Program-made: the position numbers and the translations under genes
In this document: piece after piece, positions 19,289-29,049 of the stretch
How positions within the stretch are numbered: position 1 is the stretch's first letter
Layout of the letters: every line of letters starts with the position of its first letter
Source: Gammaproteobacteria bacterium
GTDB taxonomy: Bacteria > Pseudomonadota > Gammaproteobacteria > GRL18
Direction: 5' to 3'
NCBI GenBank assembly: GCA_016744375.1
Contig: JADGEM010000018.1
Span: forward strand, 1-64,000
DNA length: 64,000 nucleotides
The notes under the pieces: model-generated
Seen by the model: the letters and a program-made list of their open reading frames with translations, nothing else
Told to the model about the DNA's origin: nothing
The model's database searches: none

Positions 19289-20458
19289 ATGGATGACGAG
19301 CAACCCTGCAAATGCCCGGCAGGCATTCCTGCCTGGGTTTTAACATTTGCCGATCTCATGTCCCTCCTGATGTGCTTCTTTGTACTGCTGCTCTCTTTTG
19401 CAGAGATGGATGTACAGAAATTCAAACAAATTGCCGGTTCACTTAAAGTGGCCTTTGGTGTGCAACGCGATATTAAAGCGGTTGAAATTCCCAAAGGGGT
19501 GAATATTGTTGCCAGAGAATTCAGTCCTGCCCCGCCTCAGCCTACTGTTATCAATGAAGTCAAACAAGTCACCAGTGATGATACCCAGCAGGAGCTTAAG
19601 CTTATTAATAAACTGGAACAATTGCAGGATGAAAGCAAAGAGCTCAAAGACAAGATGGAGAATATGTCTGAAGCAGTTGCAGAGGCGGAGGGTTTAAAGA
19701 AACAACTGAGTAAAGTCGAAGCAGAAATTGTTGAGGTTGAACAGGAATTAAGTGAACTGCAGCAAAAAATGGATCAACTGCAGGAAAACAAAATTAAAGA
19801 AAAAGCCGATGCATTAAGTGCTGCCCTGGAACAGGAAATTGAAGCAGAGATGATTGATGTGGAAGCGAAAGACGATAGTATTGTCATTCGCATCCGTGAT
19901 AAAGGTTCTTTTTCAGCAGGTTCAGCCAGGCTCACGGATGATTTTATTGAAATTCTTGAAATTATTGCTAAAGAATTAAGCAGCACACAAGGTAATATTA
20001 TTGTTGCTGGTCACACCGATGATATTCCTATTAATACAGCACAATTTCGGTCAAACTGGGCTTTGTCATCGGCACGTGCGGTTGCAGTGACCCATGAGCT
20101 GCTGCTGGATGATCGACTGTTGAAATCTCGCTTCAGTATTCAGGGTTTTGCAGATGCCAGGCCGCTGGTTGATAATGACACACCTGACAAGAGGGCAAAA
20201 AACCGTCGTGTCGAAATTATTATTTCACAAGGCAAAATGGATCTTGGGATAACACCGGATGATAATTCTGGAGCATCTGATGGCAAGGCCGGCCGTGCAG
20301 AGAAGAACAGGAACAAAAGAGAGCCAAAGAATCAAGGCAAAACCGGAAATAGTGTACAGAAGACGCGTCCTGGGAACAGAAATAGTCGTGGTTCAAATTC
20401 AAACAATGTAAATGCTCCGGGTGCAGTAGAAGAGACACCAAGCTTTATTCAATTTTGA
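19289..20458 (+). CDS. pomB: Flagellar stator subunit PomB/MotB with OmpA-type peptidoglycan-binding domain
   Basis: 389 aa. A short cytoplasmic N-terminus (CKCPAGIPAW) precedes a single transmembrane helix carrying the ion-binding Asp22 in FADLMSLLMCFFVLLLSF. A long Glu/Lys/Gln coiled coil (about 95-175) follows, then an OmpA/MotB C-terminal domain (about 190-310, VAGHTDDIPINTAQFRSNWALSSARA). The tail from about 320 is a low-complexity, basic, Asn/Arg/Gly/Lys-rich segment not normally found in PomB. The coiled coil is longer than usual. Anchors the stator to peptidoglycan. The next gene starts 8 bases downstream. Confidence 0.88.
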   Translation: MDDEQPCKCPAGIPAWVLTFADLMSLLMCFFVLLLSFAEMDVQKFKQIAGSLKVAFGVQRDIKAVEIPKGVNIVAREFSPAPPQPTVINEVKQVTSDDTQQELKLINKLEQLQDESKELKDKMENMSEAVAEAEGLKKQLSKVEAEIVEVEQELSELQQKMDQLQENKIKEKADALSAALEQEIEAEMIDVEAKDDSIVIRIRDKGSFSAGSARLTDDFIEILEIIAKELSSTQGNIIVAGHTDDIPINTAQFRSNWALSSARAVAVTHELLLDDRLLKSRFSIQGFADARPLVDNDTPDKRAKNRRVEIIISQGKMDLGITPDDNSGASDGKAGRAEKNRNKREPKNQGKTGNSVQKTRPGNRNSRGSNSNNVNAPGAVEETPSFIQF

Positions 20459-20466
20459 GGGATAGT

Positions 20467-21051
20467 ATGAATTCAAGTGTTCAAACTGATGAGCGGCGCC
20501 AATATTATCGAATCGATGATAGTGCCATCTTTTCGTATCATGTTATAAAAAAAGAACTGGAAAACAAACCAGTCGATGACAGCAAAAAAATTTCAACTGC
20601 ATTTGAAATGATTGAATTATTTGGTCAGATGAATCAGCAGATGAGCGTTGCTCTGGGGCGCATCAGTGATCATTCAGCGGATATCGCAACTTATCTGAAA
20701 GGGCTGGACAATAAAGTAGAATTACTGGCTCAAATGTATTTATTTAAAGATAGTGGCTCTGATTTAGAACCGCAGAGACAAATTAATCTTGGTGCTGGAG
20801 GTCTGGCTTTTGGCTCGGATGAAAAGCTCAAACAGGGGACTTTAATTGCTATGGATATGATTCTGTCCACTGATTTATTATGTCTGCACCTGACAGGGCG
20901 AGTGATTCAGGTTTCCAGTGAAAAAAATGGCGATTTTCCCTATCGCATTTCTATTGGCTTTGTTGATATTTCAGATGTAGAAGTTGACCAAATCATAAAA
21001 CACATTATGCGCCTGCAGTCGGAGCAGCTAAGAGCTAAAAGAGAATCCTAA
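20467..21051 (+). CDS. PilZ-domain protein
   Basis: 194 aa from the ATG at 20467, preceded by GAGGG; a TTG start 12 bases earlier would overlap pomB. The N-terminus ERRQYYRIDDSAIFSY carries the PilZ c-di-GMP RxxxR-like motif, unusually at the very start. A helical middle part (about 35-85) contains QMNQQMSVALGRISDHSADIA. A C-terminal beta-barrel has INLGAGGLAFGSDE, where the second motif (D/N-x-S-x-x-G) is Asn-Leu-Gly-Ala-Gly-Gly. Such proteins bind c-di-GMP and some act as flagellar brakes. Its place directly behind pomAB suggests stator control; that link is inference. Confidence 0.75.
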   Translation: MNSSVQTDERRQYYRIDDSAIFSYHVIKKELENKPVDDSKKISTAFEMIELFGQMNQQMSVALGRISDHSADIATYLKGLDNKVELLAQMYLFKDSGSDLEPQRQINLGAGGLAFGSDEKLKQGTLIAMDMILSTDLLCLHLTGRVIQVSSEKNGDFPYRISIGFVDISDVEVDQIIKHIMRLQSEQLRAKRES

Positions 21052-21079
21052 TTTCCTTCCTCAATATTCTTATTTCTGG

Positions 21080-21102
21080 AACATGGACGGTTTGTCCATG
21101 TT
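21080..21102 (+). terminator. Hairpin after the PilZ gene
   Basis: Perfect 9-bp stem AACATGGAC / GTCCATGTT with a 5-base loop, 28 bases after the stop. A variant of the CATGGG palindrome family. Confidence 0.55.
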
Positions 21103-21186
21103 ATGAAGATGAGCAATTCCAGGCAAAGCTTGTAATCAGTTCCACTTATCCCAAACTATGATTTAATACTAAATTTAGGAAAAAAT

Positions 21187-21429
21187 ATGCCAATTTATGA
21201 ATACCGTTGTGATGGTTGTGGTCATGAGATGGAATTGATACAAAAAATGTCAGATGATCCCATGAAAGATTGCCCTGTCTGCGAAGAATCAAAGTTGAAA
21301 AAGCTGATCTCTGCAGCCGGTTTTCGTCTTAAGGGCAGCGGCTGGTATGAAACTGATTTTAAAAATAATAAAAACAGCAAAAAAAGTAGTGGTTCCGACA
21401 GCTCTTGCAGTGGTGGTGCGTCAAAGTAA
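21187..21429 (+). CDS. FmdB-family zinc ribbon protein
   Basis: 80 aa. Starts MPIYEYRCDGCGHEMELIQKM and has a second CPVC pair, giving a CxxC...CxxC zinc ribbon, followed by GFRLKGSGWYETDF, the hallmark of the FmdB/regulatory zinc-ribbon family. The C-terminus is a short Ser/Lys/Gly low-complexity tail with a lone Cys. Named after a putative regulator in methylotrophs; the real role is not known. As in many proteobacteria it lies directly before aspS. Confidence 0.88.
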   Translation: MPIYEYRCDGCGHEMELIQKMSDDPMKDCPVCEESKLKKLISAAGFRLKGSGWYETDFKNNKNSKKSSGSDSSCSGGASK

Positions 21430-21513
21430 TATACCCCTTGTAGTCTGAGCAAACAAAGCTTAAAATTACCGGTTTTATATAGATAAACGTGAATTATAAT
21501 CAGGAAACAGGGT

Positions 21514-23304
21514 ATGCGAAGCCATTATTGCGGGCACTTAACACAAGAAAACATTGATCAGGAAGTTATTCTCAGTGGTTGGGTGCATCGTCGCCGTGAT
21601 CATGGTGGTGTGATCTTTGTCGATCTCAGAGATCGTGAAGGTATTTCACAAATTGTTTTTGATCCCGATATCCCTGAAATGTTTATGCTGGCTGAAAAAA
21701 TTCGTAATGAATTTGTTATCCAGATTAAAGGCAAGGTTCGTCAACGTCCGCAGGGAACAGAAAACGCTGAAATGTTAACAGGGCAGATTGAAGTTCTGGC
21801 TCTGGATCTGACGGTTCTGAATGCCTCAGAAACCCCTCCATTCCAACTGGATGATGAAGACGTCTCTGAAGAACACCGGTTACGCTACCGATACATTGAT
21901 TTACGTCGTCCTGAAATGCAAAAGCGTCTAAAACTGCGTTCACAAATCACCCGCATGCTGCGTAATTATCTTGATGATAGTGGTTTCCTTGATATTGAAA
22001 CTCCTATTCTGACTAAGGCAACACCAGAAGGTGCTCGCGACTATCTTGTTCCCAGCCGAACTCATCAGGGTGAATTTTTTGCCTTGCCCCAATCGCCTCA
22101 GTTATTCAAGCAGCTGCTTATGATGTCGGGAATGGATCGCTACTATCAGGTCGTTCGCTGCTTTCGCGATGAAGATTTACGTGCTGATCGACAGCCGGAA
22201 TTTACTCAGATTGATATCGAAACTTCCTTTATGGAAGAAGAGCAACTGATGACGATGATGGAAGATATGATGCGCTCTATCTTTGCCAAAGTGTTAGAAC
22301 AGCAGCTGCCTAATCCGTTTCCACGTATGACTTATGCTGAAGCAATGAATCGTTACGGCAGTGATAAGCCAGACTTGCGTATTGATCTGGAGTTGGTTGA
22401 AGTGGCTGATGTGCTGACCGATGTTGATTTTAAAGTCTTTTCCGGTCCTGCAAAAGATCCCAATAGCCGTGTTACCGCATTGCGCGTACCCAATGGGTCG
22501 GCACTGACACGTAAGCAGATTGATGAATATACCAAATATGTCTCAATTTATGGTGCTAGAGGGTTAGCTTACATAAAAGTGAATGAAATTGCTGCGGGTC
22601 GTGAAGGTCTGCAGTCACCCATTGTTAAATTCATTCCTGATGAGTCCCTGAGCACTATTTTAGAAAGAACTGGTGCACAAGACGGTGATTTAATTTTCTT
22701 CGGTGCAGATAAAGCAAAAGTTGTTAACGAAGCTCTTGGAGCTTTGCGTGTTAAAGTTGCTCAGGATCTGGAGTTGGTCAAACATGGCTGGCAGCCTCTC
22801 TGGGTTGTTGACTTCCCGATGTTTGAATACGATGCCAGTGCTAAACGCTGGACAGCATTGCACCACCCATTTACTTCCCCCAGCAGTGATAATCCACAGG
22901 ATTTACTGGATAACCCAGGTGATAGTCTGTCCAGAGCCTATGATATGGTCCTCAATGGTACAGAACTGGGCGGTGGCTCCGTTCGTATTCATCAGCAGGC
23001 GATGCAGGAAAGTGTCTTTAAATTACTGGGAATTGACGACAAAGAAGCACAGGACAAATTCGGCTTCTTATTAGATGCCTTGAAATACGGCTGCCCGCCT
23101 CATGCTGGTATCGCATTTGGCCTGGATCGCCTGGTGATGTTGATGACGGGTGCCTGTTCAATTCGTGAAGTCATGGCTTTTCCAAAAACACAATCCGCAG
23201 CTTGTTTGCTGACATCAGCACCATCAGAAGTGAGTCCTGCTCAACTGAAAGAGCTGGGAATTAAAAAACGTGAAGTTTTGACTGAGAAGTTAGCTGAAAG
23301 CTAA
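21514..23304 (+). CDS. aspS: Aspartyl-tRNA synthetase
   Basis: 596 aa class IIb synthetase. N-terminal OB-fold anticodon-binding domain ([24 protein letters not shown]). Motif 2 region [25 protein letters not shown] and motif 3 [13 protein letters not shown]. The bacterial GAD insertion domain lies between them. HHPFTSP is also visible. Length matches the bacterial discriminating or non-discriminating enzyme; which it is depends on whether gatCAB exists elsewhere. Starts the aspS-yebC-ruvCAB-tol cluster. Confidence 0.96.
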   Translation: MRSHYCGHLTQENIDQEVILSGWVHRRRDHGGVIFVDLRDREGISQIVFDPDIPEMFMLAEKIRNEFVIQIKGKVRQRPQGTENAEMLTGQIEVLALDLTVLNASETPPFQLDDEDVSEEHRLRYRYIDLRRPEMQKRLKLRSQITRMLRNYLDDSGFLDIETPILTKATPEGARDYLVPSRTHQGEFFALPQSPQLFKQLLMMSGMDRYYQVVRCFRDEDLRADRQPEFTQIDIETSFMEEEQLMTMMEDMMRSIFAKVLEQQLPNPFPRMTYAEAMNRYGSDKPDLRIDLELVEVADVLTDVDFKVFSGPAKDPNSRVTALRVPNGSALTRKQIDEYTKYVSIYGARGLAYIKVNEIAAGREGLQSPIVKFIPDESLSTILERTGAQDGDLIFFGADKAKVVNEALGALRVKVAQDLELVKHGWQPLWVVDFPMFEYDASAKRWTALHHPFTSPSSDNPQDLLDNPGDSLSRAYDMVLNGTELGGGSVRIHQQAMQESVFKLLGIDDKEAQDKFGFLLDALKYGCPPHAGIAFGLDRLVMLMTGACSIREVMAFPKTQSAACLLTSAPSEVSPAQLKELGIKKREVLTEKLAES

Positions 23305-23351
23305 AGAATAACGGGCACAGCAGTATTTAATGAAAGAGAAAAGAGGTTTTC

Positions 23352-24104
23352 ATGGCAGGTCATAGTAAGTGGGCAAACATTCAGCATCGTAAAAAAGGGC
23401 AGGATGCAAAACGTGGTAAATTGTTTACTAAACTCATTCGTGAAATCACAGTGGCTGCTCGTCTGGGTGGTGGTGATGCGGATGCTAATCCTCGATTAAG
23501 AGCGATTATAGATAAATCATTACGTGCCAATATGACTCGTGACACAGTTGAGCGTGCTGTAAAACGTGGTGCAGGTGATACGGATGGCGAAAACTTTGAT
23601 GAAATTCGTTACGAAGGTTATGGCCCAAATGGTGTCGCTGTTATGGTTGACTGTCTGACTGATAATCGTAATCGCACCGTTGCTGAAGTGCGCCATGCTT
23701 TTACCAAATCAGGCGGCAATCTGGGTACTGATGGCTCAGTTTCCTATTTGTTTAGTAAAATTGGTATTCTAAGCTATCCTGTCGGTAGTGATGAAGATGC
23801 GATTATGGAAGCTGCACTAGAAGCTGGAGCAGAAGATGTTGAGACCAATGATGATGGTTCCATTGATGTGACTACAGTGCCTGAAGATTTTATGGATGTT
23901 AAAGATGCTATGGTTGTTGCAGGTTTTGATCCGGAAATGGCTGAAGTGACCATGAAAGCATCAACCAGTGTTGACCTGGAGCTTGAGGATGCACAGAAGG
24001 TAATGCGTCTGGTGGATATGCTGGAAGATCTGGATGATGTGCAGAATGTTTACTCAAATTCTGAATTTTCGGATGAAGTCATGGTGCAGTTGGCCGAAGG
24101 CTAA
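23352..24104 (+). CDS. yebC: YebC/TACO1-family protein
   Basis: 250 aa, starting [22 protein letters not shown], the unmistakable family N-terminus, with [14 protein letters not shown] in the middle. Members are described both as DNA-binding transcriptional regulators and as translation factors easing ribosome stalling (TACO1/YebC). Acidic C-terminal domain. Conserved position immediately upstream of ruvC. Ribosome binding site AAGAGGT lies before the ATG. Confidence 0.93.
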   Translation: MAGHSKWANIQHRKKGQDAKRGKLFTKLIREITVAARLGGGDADANPRLRAIIDKSLRANMTRDTVERAVKRGAGDTDGENFDEIRYEGYGPNGVAVMVDCLTDNRNRTVAEVRHAFTKSGGNLGTDGSVSYLFSKIGILSYPVGSDEDAIMEAALEAGAEDVETNDDGSIDVTTVPEDFMDVKDAMVVAGFDPEMAEVTMKASTSVDLELEDAQKVMRLVDMLEDLDDVQNVYSNSEFSDEVMVQLAEG

Positions 24105-24181
24105 AGTTAGCTAGGCTCATCCATTTATTCTCGATGCCATAGTGGTTTTGAGGTTTTGCTTTTTAATTGTAAGGAAAGCTG

Positions 24182-24763
24182 ATCATCTTAACACCCCCTA
24201 ATACAACAATAATACTGGGCATCGACCCTGGATCATTGAAAACAGGCTATGGTCTCATAGAATCCTCAGGGAACCGACTTCGTTTTTTAGAATGTGGTAC
24301 CATCAAAACTGGCGGCGGCCCATTACCTCCCCGATTAAAAATAATTTTCAATGATATTCGTCAGGTTGTGCAGCACTGGTCACCTGATGAAATGGCAATA
24401 GAGAATGTTTTTCTGGCACGCAACCCCGATTCAGCGTTAAAATTAGGGCAGGCCAGAGGTGCAGCAATTTGTGCGGTGATGACGGATGATATTCCGGTGG
24501 CAGAATACACAGCAAACCAGGTTAAGCAAGCGATTGTCGGAAAAGGTCATGCGGCAAAAACCCAGGTTCAGCACATGATTAAAATTCTACTGAATTTAAA
24601 TGAAACACCCCAGTCGGATGCAGCCGATGCACTGGCAATCGCCCTTTGTCATGCCAATACTAGAAAGACAATGACTGAGCTAAAAAGCAAAGCCAGTGAA
24701 CGGTACCCTGCAGAAGTACTAAAATCAATTCGTGGCCGAAGAAAAAAACGTTTTAAAATGTAA
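24182..24763 (+). CDS. ruvC: Holliday junction resolvase RuvC, non-canonical start
   Basis: Endonuclease that resolves four-way junctions with RuvAB. Residues needed for catalysis are present: Asp in LGIDPGS (codon at 24224), Glu in MAIENVFLA, and the Asp pair in SDAADALAIAL. The frame contains no ATG, GTG or TTG between the in-frame stop at 24170 and the LGIDPGS motif. The first standard start is TTG at 24236, after the catalytic Asp, and would give a dead enzyme. AAGGAAAG at 24171-24178 is a good ribosome binding site for a start at ATC 24182 or 24185, or less likely CTG 24179. The start given is a best guess. Directly upstream of ruvAB. Confidence 0.8.
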   Translation: MILTPPNTTIILGIDPGSLKTGYGLIESSGNRLRFLECGTIKTGGGPLPPRLKIIFNDIRQVVQHWSPDEMAIENVFLARNPDSALKLGQARGAAICAVMTDDIPVAEYTANQVKQAIVGKGHAAKTQVQHMIKILLNLNETPQSDAADALAIALCHANTRKTMTELKSKASERYPAEVLKSIRGRRKKRFKM

Positions 24764-24796
24764 AACACTTACATACAAGCACAACTACAGGTTCTT

Positions 24797-25411
24797 ATGA
24801 TTGGACGATTGTCAGGTATTCTGATACAAAAACAACCCCCCTTATTGATGATTGATGTACATGGTGTCGGCTACGAAGTTCAAGCTCCCATGAGTACTTT
24901 TTACAATTTACCAGAACTGGATAAATCCGTTGTTCTGTTGACTCACATGGTGGTTCGCGAAGATGCACAATTATTGTATGGATTTTATTGTGAGTCTGAA
25001 CGCCGATTATTTAAAAGTCTGATTAAAGTGAATGGTGTCGGGCCCAAATTAGCTTTAACCATTTTATCGGGTATTAGTGCGGATGAATTTGTCCAGGTGG
25101 TTAAAAATAATGATGAAAGTGGCCTGATTCGTTTGCCTGGAATCGGTAAGAAAACGGCTCAGCGGTTGATTGTAGAAATGAAAGATCGCCTGGATGACTG
25201 GCAAGGGGAAGATGAGGCAGGGCTGGACAAAACCACGACTGCATCAGATAATTTAATTTCCGGACAGGATATTATAAAAGAGGCGACCAGTGCTTTAATT
25301 GCATTAGGCTATAAACCCGTTGAAGCCAGTAAAATGATCAGTAAACTCGATAAACAGAATCAAAGCAGCGAATCCTTAATTAAACAAGCTTTGAAAAACA
25401 CCGTCAGATAA
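24797..25411 (+). CDS. ruvA: Holliday junction DNA helicase subunit RuvA
   Basis: 204 aa tetrameric junction-binding protein. The N-terminal OB-fold begins MIGRLSGILIQKQPP. Helix-hairpin-helix motifs LIKVNGVGPKLALTILSG and LIRLPGIGKKTAQRLIVEMKDRL contact the DNA. The flexible linker and C-terminal domain III (about 155-204) bind RuvB. Lies 33 bases after ruvC and 17 bases before ruvB. Confidence 0.95.
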   Translation: MIGRLSGILIQKQPPLLMIDVHGVGYEVQAPMSTFYNLPELDKSVVLLTHMVVREDAQLLYGFYCESERRLFKSLIKVNGVGPKLALTILSGISADEFVQVVKNNDESGLIRLPGIGKKTAQRLIVEMKDRLDDWQGEDEAGLDKTTTASDNLISGQDIIKEATSALIALGYKPVEASKMISKLDKQNQSSESLIKQALKNTVR

Positions 25412-25428
25412 CCTAAACCAGGCTTCTT

Positions 25429-26427
25429 ATGTTAGAGAATGAACGCATCATTTCAGCAATTGAAATACAGAATGAGGAGCAGTCCGATCGCGCTATTCGT
25501 CCAAAAACTCTGAAAGATTATGTCGGTCAGCCTTCTGTGTGTGAGCAGATGGAGATCTTTATTCCAGCTGCCAGAAACCGAAATGAAGCATTAGATCATG
25601 TGCTTATTTTTGGTCCCCCGGGTCTGGGCAAAACCACTCTATCTCACATTATTGCCAATGAAATGAGCGTTAATTTGCGCCAAACTTCAGGACCCGTACT
25701 TGAGCGTCCAGGTGACCTTGCCGCTTTGCTGACCAATCTCGAAGAAGGTGATGTCTTATTTATTGATGAAATTCATCGTTTGAGTGCTGTGGTTGAAGAA
25801 GTCTTATACCCGGCAATGGAAGACAACCAGCTTGATATTATGATTGGTGAAGGCCCGGCTGCCCGCTCAATTAAACTGGATTTACCCCCTTTTACCCTCA
25901 TTGGTGCAACCACAAGAGCCGGCTTATTAACGTCACCTCTGCGTGATCGTTTCGGCATTGTGCAAAGACTGGAATTTTATTCTATTGTTGATTTAACTCA
26001 TATTGTCAGTCGTTCAGCAAAAATTATGAATATACAGATTGATCCTCATGGCGCCAGTGAAATTGCCAAACGTTCCCGAGGTACGCCTCGGATCGCCAAC
26101 CGTCTTTTGAGACGTGTCCGGGATTATGCTGAAATAAAGGGGGATGGACTTGTTAATGTGGATATTGCCGATCGTGCTTTAAATATGCTGGAAGTTGATC
26201 CAATGGGCTTTGATATGATGGATCGTAAATTAATGTTGAGCATCATTGAAAAATTTGATGGTGGCCCTGTAGGCGTTGATAATCTGGCAGCGGCAATCAG
26301 TGAAGAAAAAGGGACGATTGAAGATGTTCTGGAACCTTTTTTAATCCAACAGGGGTATATCATGCGGACACCTCGGGGACGGGTTGCAACAGATATGGCT
26401 TATTTACACTTTGGCTTGCAACGATAG
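25429..26427 (+). CDS. ruvB: Holliday junction branch-migration ATPase RuvB
   Basis: 332 aa hexameric AAA+ motor. Walker [11 protein letters not shown], Walker [11 protein letters not shown], sensor [10 protein letters not shown] and arginine finger region PLRDRFGI are intact. The C-terminal winged helix includes [17 protein letters not shown]. It drives branch migration with RuvA. The product is of usual length. It ends the ruv operon, 123 bases before ybgC. Confidence 0.96.
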   Translation: MLENERIISAIEIQNEEQSDRAIRPKTLKDYVGQPSVCEQMEIFIPAARNRNEALDHVLIFGPPGLGKTTLSHIIANEMSVNLRQTSGPVLERPGDLAALLTNLEEGDVLFIDEIHRLSAVVEEVLYPAMEDNQLDIMIGEGPAARSIKLDLPPFTLIGATTRAGLLTSPLRDRFGIVQRLEFYSIVDLTHIVSRSAKIMNIQIDPHGASEIAKRSRGTPRIANRLLRRVRDYAEIKGDGLVNVDIADRALNMLEVDPMGFDMMDRKLMLSIIEKFDGGPVGVDNLAAAISEEKGTIEDVLEPFLIQQGYIMRTPRGRVATDMAYLHFGLQR

Positions 26428-26550
26428 ATGCACAGCGTAATATTTTTTACATGAGCGGACTCCCATGCTCTAAGAAAGTGTTGCTCCGATATAGCAGGCA
26501 TCAAGGAGTGTGAAAAAGTAAGCAATCATGTGATGAACCAAAAGAGAGTT

Positions 26551-26970
26551 ATGATTTTGAATGAATTTATTTGGCCTGTTAGAGTCTACTATGAAGACAC
26601 TGATAGTGGTGGGGTGGTTTATCATTCCAACTATCTTAATTTTATGGAACGAGCCAGAACTGAGTGGCTGAGATCAATGTATCTGGAACAAGATGATATT
26701 GTTAAAGAATATGGTATCTTATTTGTTGTTCACTCATTATCCATCAGTTATATAAAACCTGCTCTGTTTAATGAGGCATTATTAGTTAAAAGTAAAATTG
26801 ATAAATTAAGCAGGGCCAGCCTTATTTTTGAGCAGCTGATTGTCCGGCAGGATAATGACGGCAATGAAGAAATTTTAACTCGGGGCACAGTGAAGATCGT
26901 CAGTTTGGGCGTCGAACAAAAAAGGCCAGTGCCTTTGCCAAAAGCAATTTATGAGCGATTTGCCAGATAG
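26551..26970 (+). CDS. ybgC: Tol-Pal-associated acyl-CoA thioesterase YbgC
   Basis: 139 aa hot-dog thioesterase of the 4-hydroxybenzoyl-CoA thioesterase family. Motif VYYEDTDSGGVVYHSNYLNFMERARTEWLR contains the catalytic Asp. It acts on acyl-CoA or acyl-ACP and is linked to phospholipid metabolism at the Tol-Pal complex. An earlier frame start at 26530 lacks a ribosome binding site, whereas AAAGAGAG precedes the ATG at 26551, so the later start is chosen. First gene of the tol-pal operon. Confidence 0.9.
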   Translation: MILNEFIWPVRVYYEDTDSGGVVYHSNYLNFMERARTEWLRSMYLEQDDIVKEYGILFVVHSLSISYIKPALFNEALLVKSKIDKLSRASLIFEQLIVRQDNDGNEEILTRGTVKIVSLGVEQKRPVPLPKAIYERFAR

Positions 26971-27033
26971 CTCTCAGTAAAGCAGGGTTAAGCTGTTATG
27001 ATAGTAGATGGAAAAAAATATGGATAAACAATA

Positions 27034-27705
27034 ATGCATACAGATATGTCAATTCTTTCCCTCGTTGGAGGGGCCAGCTTTATGGTTCAGCTGGTTTTGT
27101 TCAGTCTTCTGTTGATTTCAGTTATTTCCTGGACAATGATTTTTCAAAAATGGATTGTCATAAAAAAGGCAAGGGAAGAAGCAAATCTATTTGAGCGCCG
27201 TTTCTGGTCAGGTGCTGATCTTGTGGATTTATATAAAGCATTGGCACAGAGAAAAGGTTCTCAGGGGATGGCCAGCATTTTTGAATCAGGTTTTCGAGAA
27301 TACGCTAAATTGCATAAACAGCCTGGTATTGACAGTGATGCGGTTCTGGAAGGTGCACAACGGGCGATGCGCGTGACGATGAATCGGGAAGTTGATCGAA
27401 TAGAAGCAGGACTCCCTTTTTTAGCAACAGTGGGATCAACCAGCCCTTATGTTGGTCTATTTGGCACAGTTTGGGGAATAATGAATTCATTCCGTGCTCT
27501 GGGGCAGGTTGAGCAGGCAACAATGGCGATGGTTGCACCAGGTATTGCCGAGGCTTTGATTGCCACTGCAATGGGCTTATTTGCAGCCATACCTGCAGTG
27601 ATTGCATACAACCGTTTTTCCTATAGTGTTGAGCGTATTGAAGCACAATATGATGCCTTTATGGAAGAGTTTTCCAACTTGCTGAATCGTCAGGTTCGCA
27701 GCTGA
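27034..27705 (+). CDS. tolQ: Tol-Pal system inner-membrane protein TolQ
   Basis: 223 aa MotA/ExbB-type proton channel subunit. Three membrane helices: about 12-35 (GGASFMVQLVLFSLLLISVISWTMIF), about 130-155 (LATVGSTSPYVGLFGTVWGIMNSF) and about 165-190 (MVAPGIAEALIATAMGLFAAIPAVIAYN). The second and third form the channel with TolR. Uses the proton motive force to energise TolA for outer-membrane constriction. Stop overlaps the start of tolR. Confidence 0.95.
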   Translation: MHTDMSILSLVGGASFMVQLVLFSLLLISVISWTMIFQKWIVIKKAREEANLFERRFWSGADLVDLYKALAQRKGSQGMASIFESGFREYAKLHKQPGIDSDAVLEGAQRAMRVTMNREVDRIEAGLPFLATVGSTSPYVGLFGTVWGIMNSFRALGQVEQATMAMVAPGIAEALIATAMGLFAAIPAVIAYNRFSYSVERIEAQYDAFMEEFSNLLNRQVRS

Positions 27706-28139
27706 TGGCCAGAAAGCGCCGTAAGCCGATGGCTGATATTAATGTCGTACCTTATATTGATGTCATGATGGTTTTACTGGTGATTTTTATGATTTCAACT
27801 CCTTTATTAACTCAGGGTGTGAAAGTTGACTTGCCGCAGGCTAATGAGACAGAGTCTCTGGATCCTAAACCCAGTGAAACAGTAATTGTCAAGGTTGATG
27901 TTCAGGGGCAATATTATCTGACTTTCGGTACGGGAAAAGAACACTCTGTGGCTCGTGATGAACTGGTAGCTCAGATACAAAATAAATTATTAGAGAGTCC
28001 CAAACTTTCTATTTTAGTCGCTGGAGATAAAGATGTTCAATATTTCTATATTATGGATGTGCTGGCTTTATTGAGTCAGGCGGGTATTCCCAATGTTGGG
28101 CTGATGACTAAAACCATTGAAAAAAGCCAGGCGAACTAA
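27705..28139 (+). CDS. tolR: Tol-Pal system protein TolR
   Basis: 144 aa ExbD-type protein. One N-terminal helix with the proton-binding Asp in NVVPYIDVMMVLLVIFMIS and a periplasmic domain. Works with TolQ. The 1-base overlap with tolQ indicates translational coupling. Confidence 0.95.
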   Translation: MARKRRKPMADINVVPYIDVMMVLLVIFMISTPLLTQGVKVDLPQANETESLDPKPSETVIVKVDVQGQYYLTFGTGKEHSVARDELVAQIQNKLLESPKLSILVAGDKDVQYFYIMDVLALLSQAGIPNVGLMTKTIEKSQAN

Positions 28140-28164
28140 TGGTTATTAAAGATGATTTCTAGCG

Positions 28165-29046
28165 ATGATTGACTGGATTAAGGAAAATCGTACTGCTTTT
28201 ATCATAGCGCTGGTCTTTCATGTGATGATTTTGAGTGCTTTGTTTATTAACTGGCAAATGGATGAGCCAAAGAAAATTGTTATGGAACAGGGTGATATCA
28301 TTCAGGTAACCTCTGTGGATGCTAACTCCTATGAGACTGAAATAAAAAAAATTGAGCAGGAAAAACAGGCGAAGCGCAATCTGGAAATGCAACGCCTTGA
28401 GAAACAGCGCAAGGCCAAGGCGCTGAAGGAAAAGAAGAAAAAACAGGAGCAGCTGCGTCGAAAAAAAGAAAAACAACTTAAAGCGGAAGAAGTAAAACGC
28501 AAGAAGGCCCTCGCTAAAAAGAAAAAAGCGGAGCAAGAAAAAAAGCGTAAAGAAGCAGAGAAAAAAGCGGCACAGGCAAAGCAGAAGAAAGCAGAACAAA
28601 AACGTCAGGAAGCGTTGAAAAAAGAAAAACTTGAAAAGCAACGCCTTAAAGAAAAGAAGCATCAGGAAGCAGAACAAAAACGCATAGCAGAAGAAAAGAA
28701 GCACCAGGCAGAAGTCAAGCGTCAGGAAGAACGGGCAATTGCTGAGCGTAAACGTTTGAGTAAAGGTATAATTAATCGTCATATTGCCATGATTTCACAG
28801 AAAATTGAGCGTAACTGGCGACAGCCCCTCGATGCCCCTTCCAATCTAAAGTGTAAGGTTGACATTTCGTTACTGCCCAGTGGCAAGGTCATTTCAGTTA
28901 AAGTGGCGCAAAGCAGCGGTAATGCTTCTTTTGATCGTTCTGTTGAAACGGCTGTCAGGAAAGCATCACCATTGCCTGTTCCCGCGGATAGTGTTATTTT
29001 TAAACAATTTGAAGTAATGAGATTACGATTTGAGCCAGGACGCTAA
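28165..29046 (+). CDS. tolA: Tol-Pal system protein TolA
   Basis: 293 aa. An N-terminal membrane anchor (about 10-30) with the SH-x3-L-type segment FHVMILSALF is followed by a long Lys/Glu/Ala/Gln-rich alpha-helical domain (about 60-200) that spans the periplasm. The C-terminal TonB-like domain (about 205-293, NWRQPLDAPSNLKCKVDISLLPSGKV...GNASFDRSVETAV) contacts Pal and TolB. The plus strand here is strongly purine-rich, so apparent minus-strand frames are artefacts. Confidence 0.93.
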   Translation: MIDWIKENRTAFIIALVFHVMILSALFINWQMDEPKKIVMEQGDIIQVTSVDANSYETEIKKIEQEKQAKRNLEMQRLEKQRKAKALKEKKKKQEQLRRKKEKQLKAEEVKRKKALAKKKKAEQEKKRKEAEKKAAQAKQKKAEQKRQEALKKEKLEKQRLKEKKHQEAEQKRIAEEKKHQAEVKRQEERAIAERKRLSKGIINRHIAMISQKIERNWRQPLDAPSNLKCKVDISLLPSGKVISVKVAQSSGNASFDRSVETAVRKASPLPVPADSVIFKQFEVMRLRFEPGR

Positions 29047-29049
29047 TTA

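Noticed and set aside
28159-28782. 207-codon minus-strand frame rich in Phe and Leu
   Set aside because: It is the complement of the Lys/Glu-rich tolA helix, which automatically yields Phe/Leu codons.
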